Source: Saccharomycopsis fibuligera x Saccharomycopsis cf. fibuligera (Eukaryota > Ascomycota > Saccharomycetes > Ascoideales > Saccharomycopsidaceae). Taken from it: a stretch of 64,000 nucleotides of DNA. The stretch spans positions 620,001-684,000 of the forward strand of contig CP012810.1 in NCBI GenBank assembly GCA_001936135.1, in the 5' to 3' direction. The stretch's first letter is position 1. Every line of letters starts with the position of its first letter. Below, one piece after another: positions 43,692 through 56,349 of the stretch. Position numbers and translations under genes: made by a program. The notes beneath the pieces are model-generated. The model had not been told where the DNA came from, did no database searches, and was given only the letters and a program-made list of their open reading frames with translations.

Positions 43692-45145
43692 AAACGCTAA
43701 TATTGGCATTGGAATATCAGTCCTTACTGTACCATGAAGCATGTATATTACTTTTTTTTCTTTTTTTTTTTTTATCTTTTTATTATATGATGTTTATATT
43801 TTTCCAACTTCTCACAATGACTTTTAACCCTTTCACTTTTCTTCATTTTTTATAAAAGTTTTACAGGATAAGACGGCAACGTATGCTATAAGCTAAAGAC
43901 AATAAGTTGGTAAGTTATATTTGTTGAGAGTCCATCACATCAAATTTTACTCAACTGGAAACAATTTGAAGCCGAACTTATGGAAATACACAAATGAATA
44001 TATGCACTGTATTTAATAAACCGGATAGTTGGTATATGCGTGTATGGAATTCCCCGAAATCTAATTTGTAGCGCTTAGAAGGTATGAGGTGAGAACTATA
44101 TAAACTATAGTTATTGAGCATAAATCACTAGTGTTAATGTTTATTTTGAAAGATATTTAAACTGAGTGTAAGAGCGAATGCTATACTGTACTATCCGCTG
44201 AGGAATGCAATTAGCATTATGCCGCCTAGAAGGCAGGTCATAATATCGGCAGAGATCGAAAAAGATATTTTTTAGAATAAAGGTAGAAAAGGATGGCCTT
44301 GTAGCAGAGAAATAAGAGTCTCGAGTGCCGGAGAGCGTCGTGAGGCATGAGGACTGAAATGCAGCCAGTCGGCTGCCGTGGGTACTTGTGCTTGATATTT
44401 ACAGTGATCAGCTACTAATTGCTTAGCGAGCTACATAATACTAAAAAGACGCATGCTTCGCATATGCATGTACGCATTAATATGCTGTCAACATTAAGCT
44501 ATATTCAAAACCAATACTATCACATTAATGAAAGATTTGAAGATACAAAGATTAGTGTGTACAGTAATGGGGCACAGCTAATGACAACAAAACGTAATAT
44601 TATTATTACCGCAAAACATCACCTAGAAAAAATTGTGAAAGAAAAAAAAAGAACAGATTGAAATGAAAAACTGCAAGAAATGAAAATTTAGAACAAATTA
44701 GCTTGTTCAATTTTTATTAGGTTTATTGGTATTATATGGTCGTACTAATGTATTATAGTACCGACGTGTCGTTATATTGGTGCATTGTATTTGTTTTAGT
44801 GTATGATGATTAATTGTTGATATAGTAATGCTAATGGAAATTATGAAAGAATAATGATAAAATTATTTTGCATAAAATAGTATCTCTAAAAAAGTGTAAA
44901 CTAAAACAAAAATTGAAAACGTGACAACTGTTAGACATTCCATGCCTAATCTCTTTGAAAAAATAAAAACCCTTCCCTCGATTACCAATTATTTTTGGAT
45001 GAAAAATTCATAAAGTAGTAGAAAATAACCAAGAAAAAAAATTTTTTTAAAAAAAAAAAAAAAATGTAAAGAAAATAACTAAACAAAAAAATAAATAAAT
45101 CAAAGCCATACATCAGTCATCACTCTTAAAACTATGTCCTCCTAA
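43692..45145. other. Convergent 3' region
   Basis: Between the Zn2Cys6 gene (+) and the ubiquitin hydrolase (-). T tract at 43761-43773 and A tract at 45050-45064. A GC-richer patch at 44320-44400 has the hairpin GCAGCCAGTCGGCTGC (44361-44376). No gene seen. Confidence 0.45.
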
Positions 45146-48100
45146 TCATACTATAGTGCATTTTTCGTCTTTATATTTCTCTCTTCTTGCCTTAACGTCA
45201 TTTGTCTTTGTCTTGCTAACTGGACCTTTTGCCGATGACGACTTGCGACGCAATGTGGACTTGCTTCGCTTTAATTTGTCTTGTTCCTTATCAGCATCAT
45301 TGACAATAACATACTTGTCCCTGTCAAGTCTAGAAACCTCAAAGCTGCTTCGTGGTGAATGCACACTAGATCCAGCAGGACTCAAATGACCTTCCTTTGC
45401 TGAACGTTTGTTGACAGAAAAAGTGGTGGATAAATCCTGACTAGACTTGTTTGTATCCTCACTTTCATTTGGTGTAAAAAATGGGCCCTTCGCGCTACTA
45501 TCGTTCGAATTAGCTCTATCTGATTTACTCTTCTGATAGCTGGATTTTCTTCTTTTGAGCCAAAAGGAATTGACTCCGCTATTCATTTTCGAAAGTCTGT
45601 TTGCTTTGTGGCCTTGGTCATTGCTATTGTTGCTGTTATTATTGTTATTATTGTTATTGCTGCTGTTGTTGCTATTATTATCTATTATAGGATTGTCAAT
45701 AATAATATCCTTGGATGCTACTTGACTCAAAGGCTGCAGACTATCATCTGAAAAAAGCGACTTGGCAGAATCATTATCCGACAGTATCATGCTATCCCGC
45801 TTATTGTAATGTTTTGACGATATTGTACTATTGGAAACCGTATCACTATTTCTCACAAATATATTTGGAAGTGGTGTTTCTTCTATATATCCAAGACCCT
45901 CATGCTTGTACTTCCAATAATATTTATCTTTGATATCAACATAATCACCGCTGTTTGGATACGGATATGTTGAATTGTAAAAGACCATTTTACTTATTAT
46001 ATCGTGCGATTTTTTCGGGGTTATTGCTTCTGAAGTACTACCATCGCTGCCACTCAAAGATACTTCAGACAATACGGTACTAGTGTCTGATTTTTTCCGG
46101 TCGCTATGAGAGCTCCCTTCCAAAATTTGCTTTTCTGGGTTTAACTTATTGTAACTTTCCAAATGTAAAGCAGTTAATTTGTCAGCAAGTTTATCAGTAG
46201 CCGACTCGCCAAGCTTAACTGGGACTTGAATGGCTGACGCACGTCTTTTAGGCTCAACAAAAGTATCCATTCTATAAAATAATATATATGGAACCTCTGT
46301 AGTAATTGCATCCTTGAAGGTTATAGGTTTAACTCTTTCACTTATAGCCAAGTCATCAAACAATAGCCATCTTTTTTTATCTTCAGCATCTTCGGAAGTA
46401 TTTGGATCGAATGGTTCATCGCGTACTATGGATACAAAGTGACCACCGTCAATATTATGGCCTCGATGACAAACAACGCTTTCCAAAACTAGTCTAAACT
46501 TTCCAGTAATTTTCTTATTGCCTTGTACATCACGGTCATCATCAGCAATAAAATCTGGTAAATCAATGAACGATGGGATGATAACTCTCTTGTTGTTTTT
46601 TTGTGAGCTTTTACCAAAGGTATATCTTTTCAAGCATATTGGTAAAATTGGCCTTTTCTCAGCAAAACTTTGCTCAGTTTGTGAGCTAGGCTCCAAATCT
46701 GTATAAAACGGTAACAATTGCAAAAACATCCATGCAGGCAAACTAACTTCACCATTTTTGCTGTCAGAAAAAATCGACACAGAAGAATTAGCACGGCTTC
46801 TTGATGTGATATTGTATGAGGCATCTTTAGAAGTTGAATAGCTTCTTGACAGTCTAGTTGGCGTCTTATCATTAGCGCTTGAATCAAACGATACTTTTGA
46901 GTGTCCTACCGAAGAGCTCAATGGATCAACAGCATCTTCATCATTATTGAGTTTACTTTGACCATTCTTTAACGTGTCGGCAGCTACTGAAGGGCCGTAC
47001 GATACAATGCCCCCGTCAATATTTGTATAATCTGTCAGCAGCTTACCTTCTGCAGAAATTCCGTTTAATTCACTCAGCATTTCTTGAATTGTACCTTGAA
47101 GTTCATTGACTTCAGTCAAATTCACATCTAGCTCGTCATCCTGACATTCTTCAACATGCAGGTGTTCAGGTTTTTCAGTATCATGTTCTTTTAAACTTTC
47201 TAATTGAGTTACTGTGTTTCTGCGAATTGAAAGTCTTCTTTCGAGTTGGCGCTTAACTTGAATTGAGTTGTTGAAATAATGCTCCAAACACTCCTCCAAA
47301 AGAATTGATTCCCTTTCTGGTTCAACCTCCACTTCTTCTTTACTAACTGCTTCTTTACTGACTACTTCTTTATTATCACCTAATTTATCAGATTCTTCCT
47401 TGCTGACTACTCCTTTATTGTCCACTTCACTATCAAAGGTCTTTTTTTCTTCTTTTCCCTCAATACCTTGGCCGTTGGTGTCTTTAGACTGATCAATTGA
47501 CTGACTTTTATCCACGTCAGTTTTATTATTTAGCTGGCTTGACTCTAAGTCAGAGGAATCAGTTAAAGTCTCAGTTTCCACTTCATTATTTATTATCGTT
47601 TCCCTTTCTTTAAGCTCGGTAGGAGTAAGTACTTCCTGATTTTGTACTGTAAGAACAGGAGTGATAGCATTGGGGTTAAGTTCAGGCCTTCCAATCATAT
47701 CAGAAGCACCGTTTTCCGGAGAATTACTATTGCTATGGTCAATTTTCTTAATTTCATCATCTTCTGATGGAATGGAAACATATAGCATTCTCTCTTTGGT
47801 GAAACGATGATCATCTTTCACAGCTTCTTTGCCGCCATGAGCAATATCAATTTTTAATGTAAGAAGCGGCATTGATAATAATTCGGTCAAAAAAATAAAT
47901 AGCTGACAACTATCCTCTTGCTTTCTTGACAACGCTTCTTCAAACCCATTCTCATAAAGCGACTCACAAAGTACTCTAGTTAAATCATATGTGATAAGTT
48001 TTCCAGATCTCAACAAGCTAACATAAACCCTTAGTATTGCTCTCAAGCGTTGTAATTTGATATTTTCATCTTGGTCAGACTCGAAAGAGAGCAACAATGG

Positions 48101-49105
48101 CTCAAAGTTCTCAAGTTTGGCAAACATGGAGAAGAGAAGCGAATCCAAATAACACATAACACTTCCCCAGTTTTCGGCTCCTAATAATTTTATTTTGCGA
48201 TTGTGCTTTGTGAAGCTAGTGTTCGTGATCAAATGGCCTTGTTCACATAAGTTGAAATATCGAATAAGCTCAAATGCTTTTGTTAAATCCTTGTTTGAAT
48301 ATTCTGATAACAAGGCGGCATATATCTGACTTGGGTATAAACTGGTGTTTTTCTTATCAAATAAATTTTTTAGCACCATTGCCTTTGACTGTGTATTGGT
48401 AAGTTAGTATTTCTGCGTTTTATTCGTAGCAATCCTCAGTATTCCAAGTTGCCACTTGATTGAAATTTATCAATAATCAAAAAACGAAACACATACGCTT
48501 GACTGCTTCTTATCGGCGCCATCTTTCGCCTTATCATTCTTTTTGATTTCATCCCTAAATTGCTGCCAAAATTTTTCATCGAATAGAATCTAAAGCAAGT
48601 GTTAGTATATATACTCATTTAATAGACGTTGCTAATTTGATTTAAACAGAGCCGAAAATCCTTTGGAGCCCGATCGGGATATGGAGCAACGATAAGGCAC
48701 GTAATGTCCCATTCGGAGCACTGAAACAAATAACCGCTGATAGTGCTTCATCAACATCACCATCACAAAAGAAAAAGTTTGTCTATAAATCAATAAATGA
48801 ACGAAGGTTGTCAATACTCCCCAAGCGCACACAATTATCATAGCCAACTTCGTCCACTACATCCCTCAATTCCCGACTACCTCCTGCAAGGAAAAAAAAA
48901 AAAAAAGTAAAATAAAGCGAACAAGTTATATGGGACGGGGCGATTGTCTGTGTAATGTGGAGAAAAAGACAAACTCCAACAGCACGAAGCACCCCCATGA
49001 TACTCTCATAGCCATATTAAAAAATTAACGTACCTTTGGCCTGTCCTTGTAGGACGACGACTTCGACGGCCTGCTAGAGAACTTCTTACCGGGAAGGTAG
49101 TTCAT
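45146..49105 (-). CDS. Ubiquitin carboxyl-terminal hydrolase (peptidase C19), three exons
   Basis: Exons 49105-49034, 48589-48497 and 48388-45146, giving 1135 residues. Intron 1 (444 nt) has donor GTACGT and a TACTAAC branch; intron 2 (108 nt) has donor GTATGT and a TACTAAC branch. Both joins keep frame: MNYLPGKKFSS...KDRPK then ILFDEKFWQQF...QSS then SKAMVLKNLF. The Cys box is GAENWGSVMCYLDSLLFSMF with catalytic Cys at about 134. The His box is HNIDGGHFVSIVRDE at about residue 735, with RWLLFDDLA following. A long acidic insert separates them, and the C-terminus is Ser/Asn-rich and basic. The CYLDSLLF form of the Cys box places it with CYLD-like fungal hydrolases. The substrate is unknown. 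It lies 0.7 kb upstream of GAL83 on the same strand's map order. Confidence 0.85.
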
Positions 49106-49834
49106 TATTGTGTCCGATCGATGGCTGGGATGGAGAGCGTACAAGGAAAGCAGCGGCTAGTGTTTTCCAGGAGAAAGAAAGCGAGAGAAGAAAAACGGGA
49201 ACCAAAGCGACAACAAACGCCCACCAGCACAACAGAATCAGTGAAAGAAAGAAAAAAAAAAAAAGGGAAAAAAAAGTAAAACAGCGAACGGCCCCAGCAC
49301 TGCAGTGTGGCGCATGTATGCTTACATAAGCTACCGCTGCCTTGACAGTGTGATCGACTATTGTGTAAGACAATTGTCTCAGATGATGACAGGAACAGGT
49401 GGCGATGGCGACGAGACTACTGATGATAATGATAACCACAATGAGGAGGAAAGAAATGTATATGTAAACAGTAAAACTAAACAGATAGAGATAAGTAACC
49501 AACCAAGCGCTATCCAGAAAGCGCACATTTTGCAATCAATTCAAACACAAACCAAACACAACTAAATATACAGATTATTAAAAAAAATCAATCAGGACAG
49601 TATTTCTAGGACAGTGTGTTCCTAGGACAGTAAAAAAAAATATGTAAAAAAATAACTAAAAACCAAAAAAAAAAAAAAAAAAAAAAATACTGAAAAATTA
49701 AATATAAACGACAAAAGAAAAATGATTTGCCGGGAGTAGTTTAATAGCAATCATGAAGAAACTAAAACATGAGTGGTTGCTGTTGCTGTTAGTTTTTGCG
49801 TAATAAAAAATATGACAATTTTTGTCTGTAAATT
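49106..49834. other. Intergenic between the ubiquitin hydrolase start and GAL83 3' end
   Basis: A tract at 49668-49687. The long minus-strand frame at 49086-49535 is Phe/Leu/Ile low complexity and overlaps exon 1 in another frame, so I leave it out. Confidence 0.5.
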
Positions 49835-51908
49835 TTAACGATGCGAGTAATGTTGTTGCTGTTGCTGCTGTTGCTGCTGTTGTTGCTGCTGTTTCTCTGC
49901 AGATGTTTCAATCGGGGAGTAAGTAACTTGTGTGATAAATTTACCAGCATACCTATTGATACAAGCCACCGCCAACACATTGTTTTTAATGCTAGTGGTG
50001 ATTAAATGGTTCAAAATAACATGGTTAGGCACACTCAAAATATTGGCATCATTCGTAGGATTGCTGCTTGGGGTGTTTCTTGGTGAATGTAGTGCTCCTG
50101 AAGAAGGTCCACTAGCCAAAGTAGGTTCTTTCTTATTTAACAAAACATTGTTCAAATATGGTGGTAATGAAGGCGGTTCAGGCAACCCTTTCTTTTTTAG
50201 CATAGTGGTGCTGTCCATCACATTTTCGTCATAATCATCAGTTTCAATATAAACAGGTGGAATCTCACTAGTGTATTCGACTAATTTCCTAGGCACCGGT
50301 GTTAATATGGGGTTGGTTTTGCGATATTCCGATAATGCATCGTTGGAAACAGTATAACTATTCTGAGATTGCAACCTAAGCGTATTGATATCTTCACTTA
50401 TTGGGCCAAAGTAGTCGTCACTTTGATCATTTGAGACTTTACCTGAGTATAAATGAGCAGGTTTTGGTGCAGACATTCTGCGTCTGGTTGGCTGCTCGTG
50501 TGCAATGTCCATGATATCTCTATGTTGTTGCTGTTGCTGTTGTAGCTGTTGCTGATGACGATACTGAGGCTGCTGCTGTTGCTGATTTGTATCTTTGACA
50601 ACTTCAAACCAGTTCACAAAATTCCCGTTAGCTTCAGTGGCCTTTGGCAAATTATTGGAACATTTGACCTCGCCATCAACAATAAACTGAAACCGATAAA
50701 ATCCAATTCTCAAAAAAAGTTGAATGGCAAACTCGCCAGGGCCGATCTGATTTAATCTTATTTTATTTATCCAGTTGGTGAAAGATCCAACGACATAAAC
50801 CTCGTGAGCATTTCCTTTCCACTTGATAGCAACAGGTACGGTAATATCTAATTAAAACACAAAGTTAGTAATTGAGTCGGAACAAACAAAAGAGTAAACA
50901 AGCAAAATCCTTAAAATATAGACTGAGACAAACTTTGCAAGTCCGATCAAAAATTTTCAGGATTTCAAAAGATTTAGCTGAGACATCCCGTTATATATAT
51001 ATATGATAAATTTTAAAATGAAGATTGGTCTGAAGAATAGTGTCTTGTAAACATACCTCTATACTCTGCATCATTGCTCATGTAATCCACCAAGACATTG
51101 GCTTCAATTTCGTCGTCATCTTTGTTGATGATATCATCATGAATGGTATTATTATTACCCCATTCCACGCTACTGCTATTAGAAGTTCTTCTAAGCATTA
51201 TGGAGCTATTATTTGTGCTCAGCGTAGAATTGTCAATGTGCTCAATGAACTCATCCTGAGGTAGATCATACCTGCTATCTAAATATCGACAATTAGTATC
51301 TCGTTTAAATGTGCGAATTCAAATGTTGAAACGTGCCGTCTGAGCCGGCTAAGTAAAACTCGTTAATTGGAAAAGTATTATTTTGATTAATATGTACTGG
51401 ATTTCCTTGGATATTCCTCGTACAAACTGTCGGAATACAACATCCATGCAAATTGACAGTTTTTGGCAACTAATCCATCGGAAATTCCTTGTAAAATCAA
51501 ACTGTAAACCCTGGCGGTAAACCACAATCACGCCACAGGGAAAATGATTGTCCGAAAGGGAGAAAAAAAAGATCTTAATAGATTATGCTGAGAGGTATAC
51601 TTACTGAAAACATGGGATTCTTCGATATCGTTCATGTTGTTCTTGTGCGGGCTAACAGTAGACTTTGGAATGTCTTCGTAGTTGGCTAAGTTGCTATTTC
51701 TAGGAATGGCAGATGCGGATGATGATGTGGTTCTTGCGGCGGCGCTTGAAGCCGGTGGAGGGAAGCCCAATGATGGGGATGTTGTGGATTGTGTGTTTGT
51801 TTTTGGCTGTTTATAATGGCGACCGGTGCCTATGAAGTTTGAACTTCTTCGAGAGTGTCTTCTTTTGGGTAAGCTTTGAATAGGTTCAGTCGAGGCGTTG
51901 TTGCCCAT
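49835..51908 (-). CDS. GAL83: AMPK/SNF1 complex beta subunit (Gal83/Sip2 family), three exons
   Basis: Exons 51908-51605, 51278-51057 and 50847-49835, giving 512 residues. Intron 1 (326 nt): donor GTAAGT, branch TACTAAT, acceptor TTTAG. Intron 2 (209 nt): donor GTATGT, branch TACTAAC, acceptor ATTAG. Both joins keep frame, the second across an Asp codon. The N-terminus MGNNAS fits N-myristoylation, as in Sip2. The glycogen-binding CBM48 domain is at about 176-255 (VPVAIKWKGNAHEVYVVGSF, FTNW, FYRFQFIVDGEV). The C-terminal ASC domain begins with LPEPPSLPPYLNNVLLNKK and ends with FITQVTYSPI. It links the Snf1 kinase alpha subunit to gamma and sets its location. Odd: Gln-rich inserts after CBM48 and about 13 Gln at the extreme C-terminus, beyond the usual family end. 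Confidence 0.93.
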
Positions 51909-51961
51909 CGTGTAGAGCCGCGAGATCGGACAAATAACAGAGAGAAAAAGAGAGAAAGAGG

Positions 51962-51993
<32 letters not shown>

Positions 51994-54262
51994 AAAGGGA
52001 AAAAGAATATGCACAGAAAGTTATGGAACACCGGGGAACTAGAAGATTGTGTGGGAAGCAGAGACAGTTATTATAACTATGAACTAGTGGTGATAAGCAA
52101 GGGGGCGAGAAGATCCAAAGGGGATGATGGTGTGGTAATAGTGATAATAAGCTTGCGTGCACGGTGACGATGCGCGATATACAAATATAAGAGGTGAGGG
52201 ATTGTTGTTGCAAACACTGCCGACGCTAAAAAAGAATACTTTTTTTTCTTCAAAACAAGATGACAAGACAAAATCAATTGATTAATTTTTAGTCAGTTGT
52301 GAGTGGACTATATTGCGTAAGTCATGTAAGAAGAAAAAAAATAGAAAAGCACAAGACAAAAACAAAAAGAACTAAAGCGAAAAACCTGTAAAAAGAAAAA
52401 CGAGACCAAACTGGTTTCTGGCCAATTGGAGGCTCCAGCCGGCAACGCAAGCTTTCCTCTCTGGCACTACAGCACACCACAGGACAATGCCGCCAAATGT
52501 GGTTAGCCGCCCAGAAAAAATCACTGCAGAACCACCCAAATCAGCGTTTTCCTGTTAATTGCTAATTGCCTCGATCTGTGAAAACGCATTTAAACTATTC
52601 TGTACGGTGTTCCTCAGCGAGCTACCGAGCATACAAAGTTTGAAAATTTGAAACTTAGAGAGTCCTCAGCTGATCGCACCCCCTAGAATGGGTCTAAAAT
52701 CCCCCGGATTACGTCACGCAAGGCTGGGCCATAGCCCCCGGATGTTAATCGACGCACTCCAGAGCATAAGACAGCTGTCATTCAATCGATGCAGGCAGTA
52801 AACCGGTCGTGCTTTTTTTTTACATGTATATTTTTTTTAGCGCGTTATTTGCATGTGGATGGGGAATATATATGACATAATTGGCGTTGGTCCAAACAGC
52901 AACATTTCCTGGGCGCTTGGTGCAATATCAGACTGGCACTGTCTGCCAAGATTTTTCATTCTCAAAGTGTTCATATAAATCGATGCCCAGATGGTAGCAT
53001 AATAGCGACAGCCGCTGGGACATTTGTACCGCCACGGCCATCGCAGTCACACAACCGAACCTGGGCTAGCTAAACTTTATCCTCGAAAAGTGAAATCAAA
53101 GAACATTAAAAATTGGAAATACACACACGCAAACACGCGCACCTTTTCTTTTTCGTTTTTGAATATCACCTAGCATGTATATAGAAGTGCTTTATTGTTG
53201 TCAGTAATTGCAATTATTATCTGGGTTTGTGTGCATTATCAATGCTCTGCTTACTAAATCTGTGCGTAGTGAAATCTGCCCAATGTATAAGATCAGAAAG
53301 GAGACTTTAGTATTGATAAAAGGAAGAAAAATAATCTCACTGTGCAGCTAGCGCTAACATGGTCAAGTGACGCCTACAGTGCCACTCGTCAAGATATGGT
53401 GCCCGCGCATTAAAAATGTTTGAGACTTTTAGTAAATTTTTCACAACCTATTACGGACCATCAAGACTGCTTTGAAAATTTCACGTTTTGCAAAGTGTCA
53501 CGTCCGATATACGTTATCGGAAAAGCATGTGTGTACATTATTGTGTTTAGGCCTCGGAGTTGAGCCAATTTGAGTTCGCCATAAGATGCGGTCGCATCAA
53601 TACTGAAATTCGCAAACATCATCGCCTCTTGTTAGAATATAATATGCAGTGTATAAAAAACATTGTTGCGGAACAAGGTGTGCTGTATAATGAAGCTTTC
53701 TGATGATTTGACTTAAACCACAAGCGGTATGCGGTAAGGAATTTTTGCTACTCGCGCCCAAATCAATCAAAACAGGTGCCTCTAAACTAGATTACAAACA
53801 GGTCTTTTTCCCATTATGTCTTCTACACAGAGATCTAACCAGAATCCAGCGATTGCCCAATGTTACACACGACTATGATATAAAGGGGCGCTATCTTGTT
53901 ACACTTATATATATAAAGCGTTTTAGCACTGTAACCCCCCTAATAGCTGTCACGACTCCTAGGAGCTCAAGATACTTTGGACCCCGCTGAGTTTTATTTA
54001 TGCCCGTACAATATCACCTAAAAGAGTAATTAGGTCCTACCGCCACTCAAATTCAAGCTTGTTGCAGCTAACGGTCGATTTCCAATTAAAGAAAAGCCTT
54101 CTGCAAAAAACAAAGGAGTAGGCGTTATAGTGGCCCAAATAATTAGGACCTTTCCAAAAAAAAAAAAAAAAAAAAAAAAAAAACTAATTAATTCTTTCCG
54201 CCGCCGTTGAGAGCTCCCCTCTTTCGTTCTGCGCGCTTGAATGCCATTTTACTTCTATATGC
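51909..54262. other. Intergenic, upstream of GAL83
   Basis: About 2.3 kb with no credible gene. A tract at about 51962-51988 in the GAL83 leader, T tracts near 52814 and 52838, and A28 at 54156-54183. GC-richer patches at 52430-52760. Confidence 0.45.
54156..54183. repeat. Poly(A) tract, 28 nt
   Basis: Uninterrupted A28, 80 bp from the poly(T) end of the LINE fragment. Confidence 0.9.
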
Positions 54263-54453
54263 TTTTTTTTTTTTTTTTTTTTTTGAGGGTCATTGTTTGA
54301 TTTGTTGTCGACAGATAAAAGATAAAGTGTCTCACTTTAATACCATCTTCTACTCACTTAGATAACACAATAGTGTTATCTAATGCATTACGGTGTTAAT
54401 GTAGTAAATAAGACTATAAATTGGAATGGTTTTCCAATTAAAGTCCTTATCTT
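54263..54453 (-). mobile_element. 3'-end fragment of the same LINE family
   Basis: T22 at 54263-54284 (poly(A) on the element strand) followed by about 169 bp matching 13310-13472 of the larger copy, including the 3' UTR, the stop codon and the last codons (AATGGTTTTCCAAT). Heavily 5'-truncated. It ends about 80 bp before tRNA-Val. About 80-85% identical to the larger copy by eye, so it is an independent and probably older insertion. Confidence 0.9.
54360..54381 (-). promoter_or_regulatory. Stem-loop at the LINE stop codon, second copy
   Basis: Same 9-bp stem as at 13381-13402 with loop AATA in place of TGAT. Confidence 0.6.
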
Positions 54454-54532
54454 AAGAAAATTAAAAATTTTACTATTAAGTGCTTTCTTATCAATATCAT
54501 CGATAATCTTGTTTCGACCTTCAAAATATTGT

Positions 54533-54606
54533 GGTTGCGTGGTCTAGTTGGTTATGGCATCTGCTTAACACGCAGAACGTCCCCAGTTCGATCCTGGGCG
54601 GAATCA
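54533..54606 (+). tRNA. tRNA-Val (anticodon AAC)
   Basis: 74 nt, no intron. The anticodon stem TCTGC/GCAGA encloses TTAACAC, anticodon AAC. T arm TTCGATC. Nearly identical to S. cerevisiae tRNA-Val(AAC). Acceptor GGTTGCG against CGGAATC leaves a G5-G68 mismatch and a G2-U71 pair. A T run (54607-54610) follows. The body is otherwise intact. Confidence 0.93.
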
Positions 54607-56349
54607 TTTTTTGCAATCGCTTTCCAGCGCTTACTTTATTGTTCTAATTTGTTGTTCTTTTTCAACTATTGAATAGCTACTGGAAAACACGACAGTTTAA
54701 CACTACAGCTTACCTAACTTCACTACTGCACGTCAAGCAACGGATTTGCATCTATGTTGAAATGTCTTTCTGTGATAGGTGATGCTTTGGCTGAATAATA
54801 GCGCAATGTGGTTTCCACATGCTGCGGAATGTATTGAACGTAACAATAATGCAACGTTGGCGGAGAATAGTAAGACTAAATAGCATAGGTGAACCTCAAC
54901 TGATTTTCGACAGAACACATTGATTGCCATCAACTTATAAAATAAATAGAAAGTGTTTACAATTGATTCTTGGAAGAGTTTTAAAAGAGAGAAACGGCGA
55001 AAAAAAAATATCAAATAGAAGAAGAAATAAGTATTAATTCTCGCTTAACTCTTGTCCGACCGCAAACAGAAAATACAACTAAAGCGGCGGCAATCAATTG
55101 CATTAATGCATCGGCACTGTACTCATGAAACTACAATAGTAAAATAATCTCAAAGGGCTTCTACTTTTTTGTTATTATTTCGATCTACGTTCTGTGTGTT
55201 CCTTGCGTTGTGCAATTGCAAAGATTTTAATCGCGATTTGCGAGTTTGCAAAATTAAATTTTGATTATCGATTGCTGCTGTGCTCATAAATTGAATTATT
55301 TTTGACAATTGCGTCTTATTTCGATCTTGCAAGCAAATCTGTTTTTGCATATTTCAAATGGTGAAATGTTGAAGTGGAATGAGTAAAACCGAAATTGATG
55401 TAAACTATGGCATCAGGTACTAGCGGTGTCTACACATGCAAAAAAAAAAAAAATTGTACTAGAGGGCACTCATGAGAACTGAAAATAAAAACAGCTATAC
55501 CTATGTGTATATTGTTGCAATGTCGCAATATAGCTACAACAAAGGTGTCTGTGGTTATTTTTTGAGTATATCAAGGGTTCGTTCCAGCAATGCTGGAGCG
55601 GCGTGGGGGCAGCAAAAAAAACGATGTATTGCCTATTATTATGCGTTCCTACTGCCCAGCGTCGGCGAAAGGCTGCGGCCAGCGGCACAGAGCCGTGTAG
55701 ATTACGCAGCTCGAGCCTGCGGCTACTCTCGGAACGCTGCAACTGCCGCCGCTACTCGCCAACTATCGCTAATTGTCGCATACTATCGCACAGAATATCC
55801 AAAGAGTAGAGCTATAGGCGTCCTACTTATTTGCAGTTTTCTTTTGTGCTTGCACCACTCAAAGTCAGCAAAGATGGCGCCGTTTACCTTGATCTTCAAC
55901 TTGAATTATTTGCTGCTGTTTGTCACCGATTGTTACTGGTTGAAAATTGGGATGGATAGCCACAATTCTTTCTAATTTTTTACTTTTATTTTTTTATTTA
56001 CTTATTTTTTTTTCACGATTGTTTTGGTCGCTATTTGCGGGCAGCAGATCCTCAGATCCTCATTAGCGCCCATCATATCAGGTACAGAGTACATAAAAAT
56101 AACCCCAGCAGCTGAAAAGACAATAAGCGCTGAAATACAACGGCGCATTTTTAAAGAAAGAAAAAAAATTAGTCACCTTTATAAACTGCTGTTTTCCTAC
56201 AAGACTGGTTTTCCACTTACATACCCAGCACGATCTCGAACTCGATCTGCTGTGTATGACTTACTACAGTGGTGCTTGCTCACTCATCGCAGTTTGGCTC
56301 GCTTAGTCTCTCTAATAAACGGCCATCATCATTTAGTTTTTCTCAACCA
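54607..56349. other. Intergenic
   Basis: No gene I can support. A tract at 55440-55453. A GC-rich patch at 55590-55770. The plus-strand frame at 55472-55975 starts with an ATG but is of mixed low complexity and matches nothing. Confidence 0.4.

Noticed and set aside
49086-49535. A long hydrophobic minus-strand frame
   Set aside because: Phe/Leu/Ile low complexity from A-rich leader DNA, and it overlaps exon 1 of the ubiquitin hydrolase in another frame.
55472-55975. A 167-codon plus-strand frame with an ATG
   Set aside because: Mixed composition, overlapped by frames on both strands in a GC-rich patch, and no recognisable motif.
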